Source: Nocardioides gilvus
GTDB lineage: Bacteria > Actinomycetota > Actinomycetes > Propionibacteriales > Nocardioidaceae
Length of the DNA: 64,000 nucleotides
Direction of reading: 5' to 3'
NCBI RefSeq assembly: GCF_003194605.1
Contig: NZ_QHKY01000003.1
Coordinates: 186,001 to 250,000 of the forward strand
Shown one piece after another: positions 56,391-64,000 of this stretch. A program made the position numbers and the translations under genes. Below the pieces are notes generated by a model. The model did not search any database. It was not told where the DNA came from and saw only the letters and a program-made list of their open reading frames with translations. Each line of letters begins with the position of its first letter. Position 1 is the stretch's first letter.

Positions 56391-56947
56391 AGGTTGGCTC
56401 CGAAGGGGCCGAGCAGACGCTCCACGTGGTGGTTGACCTCGTCGAGGGGGCGCCCCTCCTCGACCATCCGCGACGCCGTGTAGACGATCGACTGGACGAA
56501 CTCCGCCAGCTCCGGGCTGCCTCCGAGGGCTTCGAGCAGCGGTCCGGCCAGCTGCTCGTGCATCTCCTGCCCAGCGCTCGCCACCCGGTCGCGGGCGTGG
56601 GTGACGAGGCCGCGTACGACAGCGTTCTCCCCCTCAGCGACCAGCTCGAGGTGGCTGCGCGCATAGGCGAGGACCCTGTCGCCGGGTGTCTCCACCGCAT
56701 CCATCGCAGCGTGGATCCGGCTCGACCAGAGCGGGAACACGTCTGCGATCACGGCGTCGAGCAGGTCCTCGCGCGAGGTGAAGTACTGGTAGAGGCTGGT
56801 GCGGGCCAGGCCCGTACGCCGCCCCACCTCGGAGAGGCTGGGTGCGCCGGCGGTGTCGTCGGCCAGGAGCTCCCGGGCTGCGTCTAGGATCGCGCGGCGT
56901 TGCTGGGCGCGGTGCTCGGCCAGCGTCTCGGCATTGATCCTGGGCAT
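56387..56947 (-). CDS. TetR-family regulator of the ABC operon
   Basis: The 186-residue protein has a TetR HTH (RRAILDAARELLADD to GLARTSLYQYFTSREDLLDAV) and a ligand domain. It lies 1 bp after the ATPase gene, so it likely controls its own operon through the paired operators at 58765 and 58788. Confidence 0.88.
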   Translation of the reverse strand: MPRINAETLAEHRAQQRRAILDAARELLADDTAGAPSLSEVGRRTGLARTSLYQYFTSREDLLDAVIADVFPLWSSRIHAAMDAVETPGDRVLAYARSHLELVAEGENAVVRGLVTHARDRVASAGQEMHEQLAGPLLEALGGSPELAEFVQSIVYTASRMVEEGRPLDEVNHHVERLLGPFGANL

Positions 56948-56948
56948 C

Positions 56949-57617
56949 TCAGTCCTGCTTCTCCAGCCGGCCGTCGGTCATCACGTAGACGGTGTCCGCG
57001 TGCTTGATGACGTCGTGGTCGTGGGTGACCATGACGGTTGCCACGCCCTGCTCGCGGGTCTCCTTGGCGAGCAGCTCGACGACCTCCTGGCTGCGCGCCC
57101 GGTCGAGGGCAGCGGTGGGCTCGTCGACCAGGAGGACCCGCGGGCGAGTCATCAGGGCCCGCGCGATCCCGACGCGCTGGCGCTCACCACCGGAGAGCTG
57201 GTGCGGGCGTCGCTTCGCCTTGTGCGCCATCTGGACCTGCTCGAGCAGCTCCATCGGGTCGCGGGCGTCGTCGAACTTGCCGAACGTCGTGGGCAGACGC
57301 AGCTGGTCCACCGCGGTCAGGGCGGGCACCAGGTTGGAGGACTGGAAGACGAAGCCGATGAGCTCGCGACGCAGTCGGCTCAGCTCACGGTTGTTCGGGC
57401 CCACGAGCTCGTGCCCGTCGACCGTCACCGATCCGCTGGTCGGGGTGCTGAGCCCGCCGGCGACAGCCAACAGGCTCGACTTGCCGGAGCCGGAGGGGCC
57501 CACGACGGCGACGAACTCGCCGGGCGCGACGCTGAGGTTGACGTGGTCGAGAGCGGTGACGCTCTCGTCACCGTCCCCCAGCACGAGGCTGACGTCGGTG
57601 ATCTGCAGGCCGGTCAT
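56949..57617 (-). CDS. ABC transporter ATP-binding protein, MacB/LolD-type
   Basis: The 222-residue ATPase has Walker [11 protein letters not shown], signature LSGGERQRVGIARAL, and VLLVDEPTAALD. It overlaps the permease gene by 4 bp. MacB/FtsX-type pairs often move lipoproteins, toxins or antimicrobial compounds. Confidence 0.9.
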   Translation of the reverse strand: MTGLQITDVSLVLGDGDESVTALDHVNLSVAPGEFVAVVGPSGSGKSSLLAVAGGLSTPTSGSVTVDGHELVGPNNRELSRLRRELIGFVFQSSNLVPALTAVDQLRLPTTFGKFDDARDPMELLEQVQMAHKAKRRPHQLSGGERQRVGIARALMTRPRVLLVDEPTAALDRARSQEVVELLAKETREQGVATVMVTHDHDVIKHADTVYVMTDGRLEKQD

Positions 57618-58741
57618 CGGTTGGCTCCCAACGCGGTCAGGGGGTCGACCCGGGTGATCCGGACGATCGCCACGGCGGCGCCGACCAGGCCCAGGGCAAT
57701 GAGGAGGACGGCAGCAAGCACGATCGGACCAGTCACCAGGGCGAACGGCATCGCAGTGGTCTGGAGGAGCCCTCCGACCCCGCAACCAATGGCGACACCG
57801 AGTCCCACCGAGGCCAGCAGCAGGATCAGCGCCTGGCCAAGGCCGTCGCGCAGCAGGTAGCCGGTGGAGGCACCCATCGCGCGCATCACGGCGATCTCGG
57901 GCTTGCGGTGAATCGTCAGGACGGTGAAGAAGGCACCGGCGACGAGTGCGCAGATGGCGTACAGGAAGACCTGGATCAACAGCAGCGTGGAGGTCTCCGC
58001 CGTGTAGCCGGGCGAGGCGCCGTACGACTCGGTCAACGACATCGTGGTCGTGCCGGCCTCCTCGTCGGCAGTGGCGAGCGCGTCCGTGTCGAGCTCGCTC
58101 TTCACTGCGACGGCGGTGAACTCGCCCTCCTTGCCCTCCGGGAGCGCGGCGTCGAGCGGGAGGCCTGCGTTGATCGACTGCCAGGTGGGGAGCTCGACGT
58201 AGCCCATGTCGACGTGGCCGAACGTGTGCTGGCCGTCGAGGAAGCCGGTGACGGTGAGCTCGACGTTCGTACGCTCCAGGGTGATGACGTCACCGATCGC
58301 GATGCCGTCGTCGGCCGCGTGGGCGCTGAGCACGACGGAGTTGGCATCGAGCAGGCCCTCACCCTCGGCAGGCTCGGGTGCGACGAAGGAGTCAGGCTCC
58401 ACCCCAATCACTGCGAGGTCGACCTGGGTGCCGTCCTGGTTGGCGCCGTTGACCAGCGCGAGGCCGAAGGGCGCGGCGTCGTTGACCCCGTCCCGCGACT
58501 TCCAGGTCTCGACGGTGTCGGCGTCGACGACGCTGCGGGTGAAGGCGGAGTCCTTCTGGACGTCCTTCTCGAAGGCGAAGGAGGTGACGGGCAGCTCCTG
58601 GAGACCGGAGACTCCGTCCTTGACGAGGCCCTGGGAGAGCCCACTGAGCAGCACCATCAGAATTGCGATGAGGACGATCACGGCACCCATGAGCCCGAAC
58701 CGGGCCTTGGCGAACCGCAACTCGCGGAGTGCGAGGAACAT
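57614..58741 (-). CDS. ABC transporter permease, FtsX/MacB-like
   Basis: This permease has one N-terminal helix (about 18-40), a large extracytoplasmic domain (about 45-250) and three C-terminal helices with the RKPEIAVMRAMGAS turn typical of FtsX/MacB proteins. ATG 58741 (MFLALRELRF) is preferred to GTG 58753, giving 375 residues. Two TetR-type palindromes precede it. Confidence 0.87.
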   Translation of the reverse strand: MFLALRELRFAKARFGLMGAVIVLIAILMVLLSGLSQGLVKDGVSGLQELPVTSFAFEKDVQKDSAFTRSVVDADTVETWKSRDGVNDAAPFGLALVNGANQDGTQVDLAVIGVEPDSFVAPEPAEGEGLLDANSVVLSAHAADDGIAIGDVITLERTNVELTVTGFLDGQHTFGHVDMGYVELPTWQSINAGLPLDAALPEGKEGEFTAVAVKSELDTDALATADEEAGTTTMSLTESYGASPGYTAETSTLLLIQVFLYAICALVAGAFFTVLTIHRKPEIAVMRAMGASTGYLLRDGLGQALILLLASVGLGVAIGCGVGGLLQTTAMPFALVTGPIVLAAVLLIALGLVGAAVAIVRITRVDPLTALGANR

Positions 58742-58764
58742 TGTGTTTGTCACCTTGAGGTTGA

Positions 58765-58800
58765 CGACATGATGTCGGCAAGTTTAGCGACGCCATGTCG
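58765..58800. promoter_or_regulatory. Two TetR-type operators upstream of the ABC operon
   Basis: CGACAT-G-ATGTCG (58765-58777) is a perfect 6-1-6 palindrome, and CGACGCCATGTCG (58788-58800) is a related copy 23 bp away. They are likely bound by the TetR protein of the operon. Confidence 0.6.
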
Positions 58801-58858
58801 GGAAACCAAGCGGGGTCGGGGACGAGGCGACGAAGGGTGCTCTCAAGTCGCCCTGGAG

Positions 58859-58894
58859 GCGCCTCACGGAGCGCCTCACGAGGCGCCTCAGAGA
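58859..58894. repeat. Three tandem 12-bp repeats upstream of the carD-like gene
   Basis: GCGCCTCACGGA, GCGCCTCACGAG and GCGCCTCAGAGA run end to end. Confidence 0.75.
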
Positions 58895-58996
58895 CCGTGG
58901 CCGAGGCATGTGGTTGAGCGTGAGAGAATGGAGGAGCCGTCCTGCTCGCCGCAGGGTGGTCGAAGACAGGTCAACAGTCAACTCGAGAGTGTGATC

Positions 58997-59518
58997 ATGG
59001 AGTTCTCCCAGGGCCAGACGGTCATCCACCCCCACCACGGTCCCGCGACCGTGGCGAAGGTGTTCAGCCGTAACTTCAAGGGTCAGGAGCGCCAGTACCT
59101 GCAACTCCAGGTACACAGCAGCGACCTGTCCATCAACCTTCCGGTCGACCAGGCCGACGAGGTCGGCGTCCGCGCGGTGTTCGCGCAGGACGAGACCCGC
59201 GACCTGCTCGACGTGCTCCGCGCCCCCACCGGCGTCCAGGAGCAGAACTGGTCACGCCGCATGAAGGCGAACAGCGAGCGGCTCAAGCTCGGTGACCTGC
59301 CCACCACGGCCGGGGTCATCCGTGACCTGATCCGCCGCCAGGAGGAGCACGGTCTCTCCCCCAACGAACGCGAGATGCTCAAGGCGTCCAGCCGCTTGGT
59401 GCTGGCCGAGCTGGCGCTCTCGCTCTCGATCACCGAGGACGAGGCCGACGCGTTGCTCCGGGCCACCGTGCTCGAGGGTTCCGAACTGGCCGAAGCACCG
59501 CAGCCCGCGGAGGCCTGA
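58997..59518 (+). CDS. CarD-family transcription factor
   Basis: The 173-residue protein has an RNA polymerase-interacting Tudor-like domain (QGQTVIHPHHGPATVAKV, about 5-65) and a helical DNA-binding domain with the NWSRRMKANSERLKLGD signature. CarD stabilises open complexes, especially at rRNA promoters. Typical CarD has YPHHG where this has HPHHG; it may be a second paralogue. ATG 58997 is used. Confidence 0.9.
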   Translation: MEFSQGQTVIHPHHGPATVAKVFSRNFKGQERQYLQLQVHSSDLSINLPVDQADEVGVRAVFAQDETRDLLDVLRAPTGVQEQNWSRRMKANSERLKLGDLPTTAGVIRDLIRRQEEHGLSPNEREMLKASSRLVLAELALSLSITEDEADALLRATVLEGSELAEAPQPAEA

Positions 59519-59618
59519 GCCGGACCAGCACCACGACAAGGCCGGTCGAGTGGGTTCTTCGGAATCTGCCCGGCCGGTCTTCGTCATGTCTTGACGGATG
59601 CGCTGCGTCCCTCGGTGA

Positions 59619-60176
59619 TCACTGGTCCCGGTGGGGGAAGTAGAGATCGACCGCGCGGTGGGCGCGGGCGCGTTCGGCGGGACGGTCCAGGAGCAGGGCG
59701 TCGACGAGCAAGGGCGCGACGATCGCGCTGATGGCGTCGTCGACCCGCTCCGCCGACATGTCTGCACTCTCCAGGGCCGCCCGGAAGGGGGCCACGAGGT
59801 CGTCGACGTAGCGCTGGCGCAAGGGCACCGCAGCCTCGTCGGTGGCAGCCATCGTCACCAGCGCCTGGAGCACGGCGGCGACGGGGCGGTCCCGGAGTCG
59901 ATCACACAGCGCGTCCACCTCGGCGTGCAGGTCGAGGGCGTGGTCGCCCGTGAGGACTCGCCGCACCGGTGGGGCGACGTCGATGATCGCCGCCAGCACC
60001 TCGGTGGGCGTCGACCAGTGCCGGTAGATCGTCGAACGCGAGACCCCGGTGGCCTGGTGCAGGCGCAGCGGGGTCAGGGCGGTGCCGCCCTCGGTGAGGA
60101 GAACATCCAGTGCAGCGGTCAGCACCGTCGTCACGGTGTCGCCTGCAGGCCCGGCGGGGCGTCCGATCTTGCTCAC
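59619..60176 (-). CDS. TetR-family regulator
   Basis: The protein has a TetR HTH (LTPLRLHQATGVSRSTIYRHW) and a C-terminal ligand domain. GTG 60176 gives 185 residues; GTG 60200 is an alternative, and neither has a clear ribosome site. It is divergent from the NAD(P)-binding gene and probably represses it. Confidence 0.85.
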   Translation of the reverse strand: MSKIGRPAGPAGDTVTTVLTAALDVLLTEGGTALTPLRLHQATGVSRSTIYRHWSTPTEVLAAIIDVAPPVRRVLTGDHALDLHAEVDALCDRLRDRPVAAVLQALVTMAATDEAAVPLRQRYVDDLVAPFRAALESADMSAERVDDAISAIVAPLLVDALLLDRPAERARAHRAVDLYFPHRDQ

Positions 60177-60262
60177 GGGAGTTGACGGTACAGGCTGCAC
60201 CGGACCGTAGGCCGAGACGGCGCGCCACTTCCGGCCACCTCGGCCGGCGTACGGGGCCGGTC

Positions 60263-60276
60263 AGTCTGGTCAGACT
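60263..60276. promoter_or_regulatory. TetR-type operator in the divergent region
   Basis: AGTCT-GGTC-AGACT is a perfect 5-4-5 palindrome between the divergent tetR and NAD(P)-binding genes. Confidence 0.55.
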
Positions 60277-60334
60277 TGGACCGCCCTGTTGTGATGGAGG
60301 TGAGCAACCACCGCACCACGAGCGAGGAGAACTG

Positions 60335-60991
60335 ATGTCCAAGGTCATCATCATCGGCGGGCACGGCAAGGTCGCGCTCCGTCTGGCACCCCAACTGGTC
60401 GAGCGCGGTGACGAGGTCACGAGCGTCTTCCGCAACCCCGACCACGAGGCGGAGGTCGCCGCGACCGGCGCCACCCCGGTCGTCGCCGACGTCGAGACGA
60501 TGAGCACCGAGGCCATCGAGGAACTCGTACGCGGTCACGACGCCGTCCTCTGGTCGGCCGGTGCTGGTGGCGGCGAGGCGAAGCGTACGTACGCGGTGGA
60601 CCGCGACGCAGCGATCCGCAGCATGGACGCCGCCAAGGCCGCCGGCGTGCATCGTTACGTGATGGTCTCCTTCCTGGGCGCCAGCCACGACAACCTCCCA
60701 CCCGAGGACAACTCGTTCTTCGCCTACGCGGACGCCAAGGTCGCAGCCGACGATCACCTGCGCGACTCGGGTCTTGACTGGACGATCCTCCAGCCGGGCG
60801 CCCTCACCCTCGACGAGCCCACCGGCAGGATCGACGTCCTGGACCAGCCTGCCGAGGAGAGCTCGGTCTCGCGCGGGGACGTGGCCGCCGTGGCCGCCGC
60901 GGTGCTGGCCGACGACAGCTGCGTTCACCGCACGATCGGCTTCCGCAACGGGGATACCCCGATCGAGGACGCTCTGGGCGCAAGCGCCTGA
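60335..60991 (+). CDS. NAD(P)-binding oxidoreductase, atypical SDR (YwnB/BVR-B-like)
   Basis: The 218-residue protein has the Rossmann loop IIGGHGKVALRL near the start, VLWSAGAGGGE, YVMVSFLGAS and AYADAKVAADDHLRDSGLDW (atypical SDR pattern, DWTILQPG). It may act on a small redox substrate. The gene is preceded by GAGGAGA and a TetR palindrome. Confidence 0.85.
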   Translation: MSKVIIIGGHGKVALRLAPQLVERGDEVTSVFRNPDHEAEVAATGATPVVADVETMSTEAIEELVRGHDAVLWSAGAGGGEAKRTYAVDRDAAIRSMDAAKAAGVHRYVMVSFLGASHDNLPPEDNSFFAYADAKVAADDHLRDSGLDWTILQPGALTLDEPTGRIDVLDQPAEESSVSRGDVAAVAAAVLADDSCVHRTIGFRNGDTPIEDALGASA

Positions 60992-61023
60992 CCGACGCTC
61001 GTCACCCCGATGGCTTGCTTGTT

Positions 61024-61060
61024 GGGAGGGTTCCAGTCACCTGGTGGCTGAAACCCTCCC
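61024..61060. terminator. Terminator between the NAD(P)-binding gene and the cupin gene
   Basis: A 9-bp GGGAGGGTT/AACCCTCCC stem with an internal CCAG/CTG pairing lies between convergent genes. Confidence 0.6.
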
Positions 61061-61110
61061 CATAGTTGATGCGGCGACCTGACAGGGCGCGGACCAGGCC
61101 GGACGGCGCT

Positions 61111-61590
61111 TCAGTCGTCGCAGTGGGTGAGGTCGGTCTCGGCGAGCGGCTTGCCCTCCGGGACGACGTACGTCACCACGAGTACGACGTCCTCGTCGCC
61201 CTCGTTCTTGCCCTGGTGGGCGTAGCTCGCGCCTTCGATGATCGACTCGCCGGTCTTGTAGACGCGGACGCCTCCCGGGTGGTTGTCGGCGTAGTGGGTG
61301 AGCTCGCCCTGCTCGACGACGGCGATCAGCTGTCCGTAGTGGCAGTGCTCGCCCGTGCCCGCTCCGGGCTCGATGGTGATCTTGCGGAAGGTCACCCCGA
61401 CACCGGCGGCTCCCCCGTCGACCTCGACGTCGACCGGCTCGTCCTGCTGGCCGGCGGCGATGTCGACGGCGCGCACCGGCTCAGGCGCTTCGGCGGCCGG
61501 CTTCGTCTCAGCCGAACTGCAACCGGCCAGGGCGAATGCGAGGACTCCGGCGACGAGCGCGACGCGGCGGCGGATCAGTGAGTACGACAT
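61111..61590 (-). CDS. Cupin-domain lipoprotein
   Basis: The 159-residue protein has a lipobox LAGC (C24) and a cupin fold with the metal ligand motif EHCHYGQLIAVVEQGELTHY and G-x5-P-like turns. It is exported and lipid-anchored. Metal-binding His residues are present, but the substrate is unknown. Confidence 0.82.
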   Translation of the reverse strand: MSYSLIRRRVALVAGVLAFALAGCSSAETKPAAEAPEPVRAVDIAAGQQDEPVDVEVDGGAAGVGVTFRKITIEPGAGTGEHCHYGQLIAVVEQGELTHYADNHPGGVRVYKTGESIIEGASYAHQGKNEGDEDVVLVVTYVVPEGKPLAETDLTHCDD

Positions 61591-61710
61591 GAGGGTCCTT
61601 CGTGCTTGGCATGACCCAACCGATCTGTCGCGTCCACCACGACGCTAGTGCCGTGGAGCCTCTGCCGTGGCTGTTTCGTCGAACGCTGATGTGAGCGGGC
61701 CCCGCAACGA

Positions 61711-61744
61711 CGAGGAGCCGCCGGGTCACCCCGGCGGCTCCTCG
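61711..61744 (-). terminator. Terminator of the secreted repeat protein gene
   Basis: 14-bp arms (61711-61724 and 61731-61744) with loop GTCACC lie 42 bp after the stop. A further GATGTGAGCG/CGCTCACATC pairing lies outside it. Confidence 0.7.
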
Positions 61745-61785
61745 CTCACATCCGTTCGTGGCCGCTGAGGACAGGACCACCCAGT

Positions 61786-63162
61786 TCAGTCCGTCGGCAC
61801 CAGGTACGCGTACGTGACGTCGAACTCCGACACGTCGTACGAGTCGTCACCGAACGTCTCGATCATCCACGTCGGAGCGCCGAACCCACCGTCCCGGCCG
61901 TAGAGCTCGTCCTGTCCGATGTCGTACGCACGCGTCACCGTGGTGGTGGTCTCGTCCGGTGAGGCGTCGCTCACGGAGCTGACTCCGGCCACGGTGAGGC
62001 GGGCGGTGTCATCCTCGAGATCAACGGTGGCCCGGCCGCGCATCGTCACGCTCACGGCGGCACCGCCGCGCACGGCGTCGTCGGGCAGATCAATCAAGTG
62101 GCGCGCCACCGCCCCGGTCTCACGCGACGGGGAACTCCACTCCGGGCAAGCCCTCGCCCGGTAGCTGAGGCCCAACGGCATCTCCGCGCGCGTGCTGGGC
62201 ACGACGGTGCCGCAAGGGAAGCTCTCCCCACAACCATTGCCGGAGGTCGGACCGCAGTCCCGCGGCGTCGGAACGAACTCCGTCCGTTGTGGAGCGATGG
62301 TCACCTTGGCCGTCTTCAGCGCAAGGCGTTTGCGGGAGACACGGATTGTGATCGGAGGTGTCTGGGCAACATTGCCGACCGCGTCCTCCACCCGGAGACG
62401 AGCGGTGACGTCTCCCTCCCAGGGGGATGAACCGCCCACGTCGAGCTGGCTACCGTCTTCGCGCTTCCCGTTCCACTCGACGACCGCCGGTCCGTCGTAC
62501 CACTGGCGCGCCCAGCGGTCGGAACTGATCTCGCGGAGCTTTCTGCCCCCGACGGTGCGGATCACCAGTGTGCCCGTCCCTGCCTCGTTCTGGGATTCCC
62601 CACTGTCGACCCAGAACTTGAGCCGGTCGCGGACCACAGTGGTCTGGGGGTAGACGGTGTCGCTGTCGGCGACCAGGCGTGCCGCGGCGGGCAGACCGGC
62701 GTCGGTGTCGACCGCGATGTCGTGGCGGACGACAACTCGCTTGCCGGTCTTCAGCGAGCGCGCAGCCACCTTGATCTGGTAGGGCTTGCGGCCGTCGGAG
62801 CCGGCATCGGCCACGCGCTTGCCCTTGCGGTTCTTGCCGTTCCAGCTCCAGGCGACGGTGCTGCCGGCCTTGCGCTTGCCGAGCTTGATCGGACCGCGCA
62901 CGACCTTGCCGGCGCGCACCACCTTGAGGGTGACGTTGGCGCGCTTCTTCACCTTCACCTTGAAGCGCGCCTTGTCGTGGCGACCGTCGCCGTTGGGCGA
63001 GAACGCAGCGGGGCCCTTGACCGAGAGCCATGACTTGGCAGCAGCGCCTGCAGGTGCGGGGCCTGCGGGTGCCGCGCCCACAGGAGACAGGGTGAGCGCC
63101 GGCACGGCACTCAGAACAAGAGCGGCCAGCGCGAATCGCGCCGCCCAACGGTTTGTGGTCAT
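61786..63162 (-). CDS. Secreted protein with FlgD-type Ig-like domains
   Basis: The 458-residue product has a signal peptide (MTTNRWAARFALAALVLSAV) and a strand-rich mature part with AFSPNGDGRHD (the FlgD/gliding-type Ig start). Two further Ig-like modules (GKNRKGKRVADAG, EWNGKREDG) and a C-terminal domain with four Cys near 345-360 follow. AAGGGG precedes the ATG at 63162. No sorting motif is seen. It is probably a surface or released structural protein. Confidence 0.75.
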   Translation of the reverse strand: MTTNRWAARFALAALVLSAVPALTLSPVGAAPAGPAPAGAAAKSWLSVKGPAAFSPNGDGRHDKARFKVKVKKRANVTLKVVRAGKVVRGPIKLGKRKAGSTVAWSWNGKNRKGKRVADAGSDGRKPYQIKVAARSLKTGKRVVVRHDIAVDTDAGLPAAARLVADSDTVYPQTTVVRDRLKFWVDSGESQNEAGTGTLVIRTVGGRKLREISSDRWARQWYDGPAVVEWNGKREDGSQLDVGGSSPWEGDVTARLRVEDAVGNVAQTPPITIRVSRKRLALKTAKVTIAPQRTEFVPTPRDCGPTSGNGCGESFPCGTVVPSTRAEMPLGLSYRARACPEWSSPSRETGAVARHLIDLPDDAVRGGAAVSVTMRGRATVDLEDDTARLTVAGVSSVSDASPDETTTTVTRAYDIGQDELYGRDGGFGAPTWMIETFGDDSYDVSEFDVTYAYLVPTD

Positions 63163-63287
63163 GTGTCCCCTTGGGTCGTGGCGGCGAGAGTTGCGACGCA
63201 TCCGGATCCTAGGACGAAAGAGGGACCCGCGGGAAGGATCAGGCGCGGCAGGCCGACTCCGCCAGCTCTGGGAGCCAGAAATGCAGC

Positions 63288-63313
63288 GAGGCCGCCGGTC
63301 TCCCGGCGGCCTC
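63288..63313 (-). terminator. Terminator after the tRNA gene
   Basis: 11-bp perfect arms GAGGCCGCCGG and CCGGCGGCCTC with a TCTC loop lie just downstream of the tRNA on the minus strand. Confidence 0.7.
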
Positions 63314-63318
63314 ATCTG

Positions 63319-63391
63319 TGGAGCTTAGGGGATTCGAACCCCTGACCTCCTCGTTGCGAACGAGGCGCGCTACCAGCTGCGCCAAAGCCCC
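63319..63391 (-). tRNA. tRNA-Ala (anticodon CGC)
   Basis: The 73-nt cloverleaf has acceptor GGGGCTT/AAGCTCC with the G3:U70 wobble pair that defines alanine tRNA. It has D stem GCGC/GCGC, anticodon stem-loop CCTCG-TTCGCAA-CGAGG and T arm GGTTCGAATCC. CCA is not encoded. It reads GCG codons, common in this GC-rich genome. Confidence 0.95.
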
Positions 63392-63506
63392 CCGGACCTC
63401 GCGGCCCAGGCACCCGAAGGTGCGTCGAAAAGATAACACCCGCGGTCGTGGGGCCACCAATCAGGTGACCCGGATCCGCAGACCGTTGGGCCGGTGAGCC
63501 GACGAG

Positions 63507-63998
63507 TCAGTGTCCGACGGCGCGACGCTGCGCTGCGTCCTCAGCGGCAGCTGCCTCTGCAGCCTCGGACTTCTTGATCTCCTGGGCCGTACGAGCCAGC
63601 GCGGAGTCGATCTCGTTGCGACCCGAACTCCAGACCCCCGTGGAGTCGAGGTCGATGGTCTGGACGGTACGACGCTCGGCGGGCGACTTGTTGACGTACG
63701 TCGGCAGGGTCACCGGGACCATGTCCCAGCGCGACGGGTCGTCGACGTCCAGGATCTGGGTCTCGGGATCCGACACCGACACGGCAGGAGCGTCCTTGAC
63801 GGGAGGGAGGTTGAACTCGGTGTCGGCGTCGTTCGCGTCCTCGAGGACGGACTGCTGTCGGCGGACCTGCGGACGAGCCGTGATGCCCCGCTCCTGACGG
63901 ACCATCAGTCGACAGGCCACCAGCCAGGCACCCAGCAGAGTGCCGGGGATCGCGACGTACCAACCGCTGACCGCGCTGGCCACGGCGAGCGCCGTCAC
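63507..63998 (-). CDS. C-terminal part of a SepX/GlpR-like divisome membrane protein (partial)
   Basis: The visible 163 residues begin with a membrane segment (GWYVAIPGTLLGAWLVACRL). A basic linker leads to the W-D-M-V-P-V-T-L-P-T-Y-V-x-K segment and RRTVQTIDLDSTGVWSSGRN, a pattern typical of the actinobacterial SepX/GlpR family that links division to glycosyltransferase GLP. The protein probably starts outside the window. Ends in a short Ala/Glu helix. Confidence 0.55.
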   Translation of the reverse strand: MTALAVASAVSGWYVAIPGTLLGAWLVACRLMVRQERGITARPQVRRQQSVLEDANDADTEFNLPPVKDAPAVSVSDPETQILDVDDPSRWDMVPVTLPTYVNKSPAERRTVQTIDLDSTGVWSSGRNEIDSALARTAQEIKKSEAAEAAAAEDAAQRRAVGH

Positions 63999-64000
63999 CA

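Noticed and set aside
59531..59590. Terminator after the CarD-like gene
   Set aside because: GGCCGGTC copies are mostly direct repeats; only a weak GGCCGG/CCGGCC pairing exists, so no terminator is called.

Overview
The window is chromosomal DNA from a high-GC Gram-positive actinobacterium. Supporting genes are a LexA/LysM/NrdR SOS cluster, a class II (B12-dependent) ribonucleotide reductase, an RpfB-like resuscitation factor, a CarD-family regulator, a mycobacterial-type protein O-mannosyltransferase, gluABCD, and many GTG starts. The mix resembles Nocardioidaceae (Nocardioides and relatives). That placement is inference from gene content and was not tested by a search.

Layout. 1-4.5 kb: the end of a nickel/cobalt (NicO-type) exporter locus and a three-gene ABC-2 exporter. 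4.6-11.5 kb: accessory and transport genes, namely an HNH endonuclease, a PH-domain protein, BCCT and Nramp-like transporters, a small ORF behind a SigB-type promoter, dps, and a dicarboxylate symporter. 11.8-18.3 kb: an orphan antitoxin-like gene, then the most striking locus. It holds a TasA/camelysin-family secreted protein, an ER-type (SipW-like) signal peptidase, a four-repeat Ig-like secreted protein, a small membrane protein and a two-component system. 18.3-30.2 kb: a lipoprotein, nrdJ-nrdR with an elaborate upstream region, the SOS cluster (LysM protein, GNAT protein, lexA), a DinG helicase and a fused SecDF. 30.5-40.4 kb: a sodium:solute symporter with a tiny partner protein, then hflX, dapF, a RibD-like reductase, miaA, miaB and interspersed small genes. 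40.6-45.2 kb: gluABCD followed by TetR and MarR regulators. 45.3-54 kb: a DUF2975/HTH pair and a convergent housekeeping run transcribed leftward (rsmI, alpha/beta hydrolase, tatD, rpf, rsmA, ispE, ABC-F), with a protein mannosyltransferase divergent from rsmI. 55.6-64 kb: a TetR-regulated MacB-type ABC operon with a YhhN protein, a CarD-like regulator, a TetR/NAD(P)-binding pair, a cupin lipoprotein, a repeat-rich secreted protein, tRNA-Ala(CGC), and the C-terminal part of a SepX/GlpR-like membrane protein.

How parts work together. The SOS genes share LexA-type palindromes. nrdR-nrdJ sit behind tandem NrdR boxes and an evenly spaced array of DnaA-box-like 9-mers. The TasA-like locus pairs two likely SipW-type secretion substrates with their peptidase and, in the same run, a sensor kinase and response regulator. 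This makes a plausible regulated surface-fibre or matrix system.

Limits. All calls come from reading the sequence and translations. No database search, structure prediction or expression data were available. Coding assignments for conserved enzymes are firm; the operators, promoters and small ORFs are pattern-based and less certain.
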